Shown here: positions 15,358-15,388 of the stretch, piece after piece
Numbering within the stretch: position 1 is the first letter of the stretch
How the letters are laid out: every line of letters begins with the position of its first letter
Origin: JBMZCV01 sp049613665
GTDB taxonomy: Bacteria > Bacteroidota > Bacteroidia > Chitinophagales > UBA2359
Length of the DNA stretch: 15,388 nt
Direction: 5' to 3'
Assembly: GCA_049613665.1 (NCBI GenBank)
Contig: JBMZCV010000131.1
Coordinates: 1 to 15,388, forward strand
Translations under genes and position numbers: made by a program
The notes under the pieces: model-generated
Database searches by the model: none
Told to the model about the DNA's origin: nothing
The model's input: the letters and a program-made list of their open reading frames with translations, nothing else

Positions 15358-15388
15358 AACTATTGATTATCAGTAGCTTATAAATGTT
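15341..15388 (+). pseudogene. Out-of-frame TPR-like remnant after the NLR stop
   Basis: Shifting by one base after WLYN (codon AAT at 15337-15339, skipping the A at 15340) reads DLLLYKTIDYQ, then TAG (15374-15376), then LINV. A typical TPR in this kind of protein reads NxLAxLYxxxGDYxxAL, so the match is suggestive although one Gly codon would also be missing. It implies a frameshift and a nonsense change, or a sequence error. The window ends here, so the rest cannot be seen. Confidence 0.35.

Noticed and set aside
1..15388. CRISPR array, insertion sequence, tRNA or rRNA
   Set aside because: No regularly spaced repeats, no transposase or integrase, and no cloverleaf or rRNA signature was seen; the repeats present are dispersed and palindromic.

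Overview
The window reads as chromosomal DNA of an AT-rich Bacteroidota bacterium, most likely of the Cytophagales type. The evidence is indirect: a lipoprotein carrying the Bacteroidota 'CTDxxALNxNPxAxxDDGSCxY' motif, a typical Bacteroidota FtsK, A-rich start regions without Shine-Dalgarno sequences, and promoter-like sequences of the TTG-N19/20-TAnnTTTG kind. Species cannot be read from the sequence.

Layout. (1) 1-327: gene-free left edge full of inverted repeats. (2) 328-4706, minus strand: a phosphorelay cluster. A Rcp1-like response regulator (4266-4706) is followed by a 1128-aa hybrid histidine kinase (711-4097, TTG start; REC-PAS-PAS-HisKA-HATPase-REC-HPt-HPt) and, 14 nt later, a CheY-like single-domain regulator (328-696). 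Together these hold four receiver domains, one transmitter and two HPt domains, so phosphate could be routed internally and out to one or both stand-alone regulators. (3) 4707-5419: gene-free, with a structured repeat and promoter-like sites. (4) 5420-7930, plus strand: FtsK/SpoIIIE DNA translocase. (5) 7931-8412: gene-free, repeat-rich. (6) 8413-9519: AIR synthase (PurM-type). (7) 9520-10307: the longest gene-free stretch, with a 16-bp palindrome and another copy of the structured repeat. (8) 10308-11522: lipoprotein resembling DUF4856 proteins. (9) 11676-13727: subtilisin-family protease with a prodomain and C-terminal PPC-like domain but no visible signal peptide, followed by a clear terminator. 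(10) 13900-15357: STAND/NB-ARC (NLR-like) ATPase whose N-terminus carries an Asn/Gly-rich amyloid-like motif and whose C-terminal TPR sensor appears to be lost to a frameshift at about 15340.

The core genes (ftsK, purM) look ordinary. The points of most interest are the intergenic repeats and the NLR-like gene. One repeat family of about 80-100 bp (4169-4268, 4803-4903, 8303-8384, 9636-9722) has short stems kept by compensatory base changes, and two of its copies carry the best promoter candidates for the two upstream genes of the phosphorelay cluster. A second, unrelated family of palindromes (127-246, 8057-8154, 9530-9562) is built from GACATG/GACAGG-type half-sites. The NLR-like ATPase next to a leaderless protease invites comparison with bacterial NLR immunity, but a terminator separates them and no shared motif links them.
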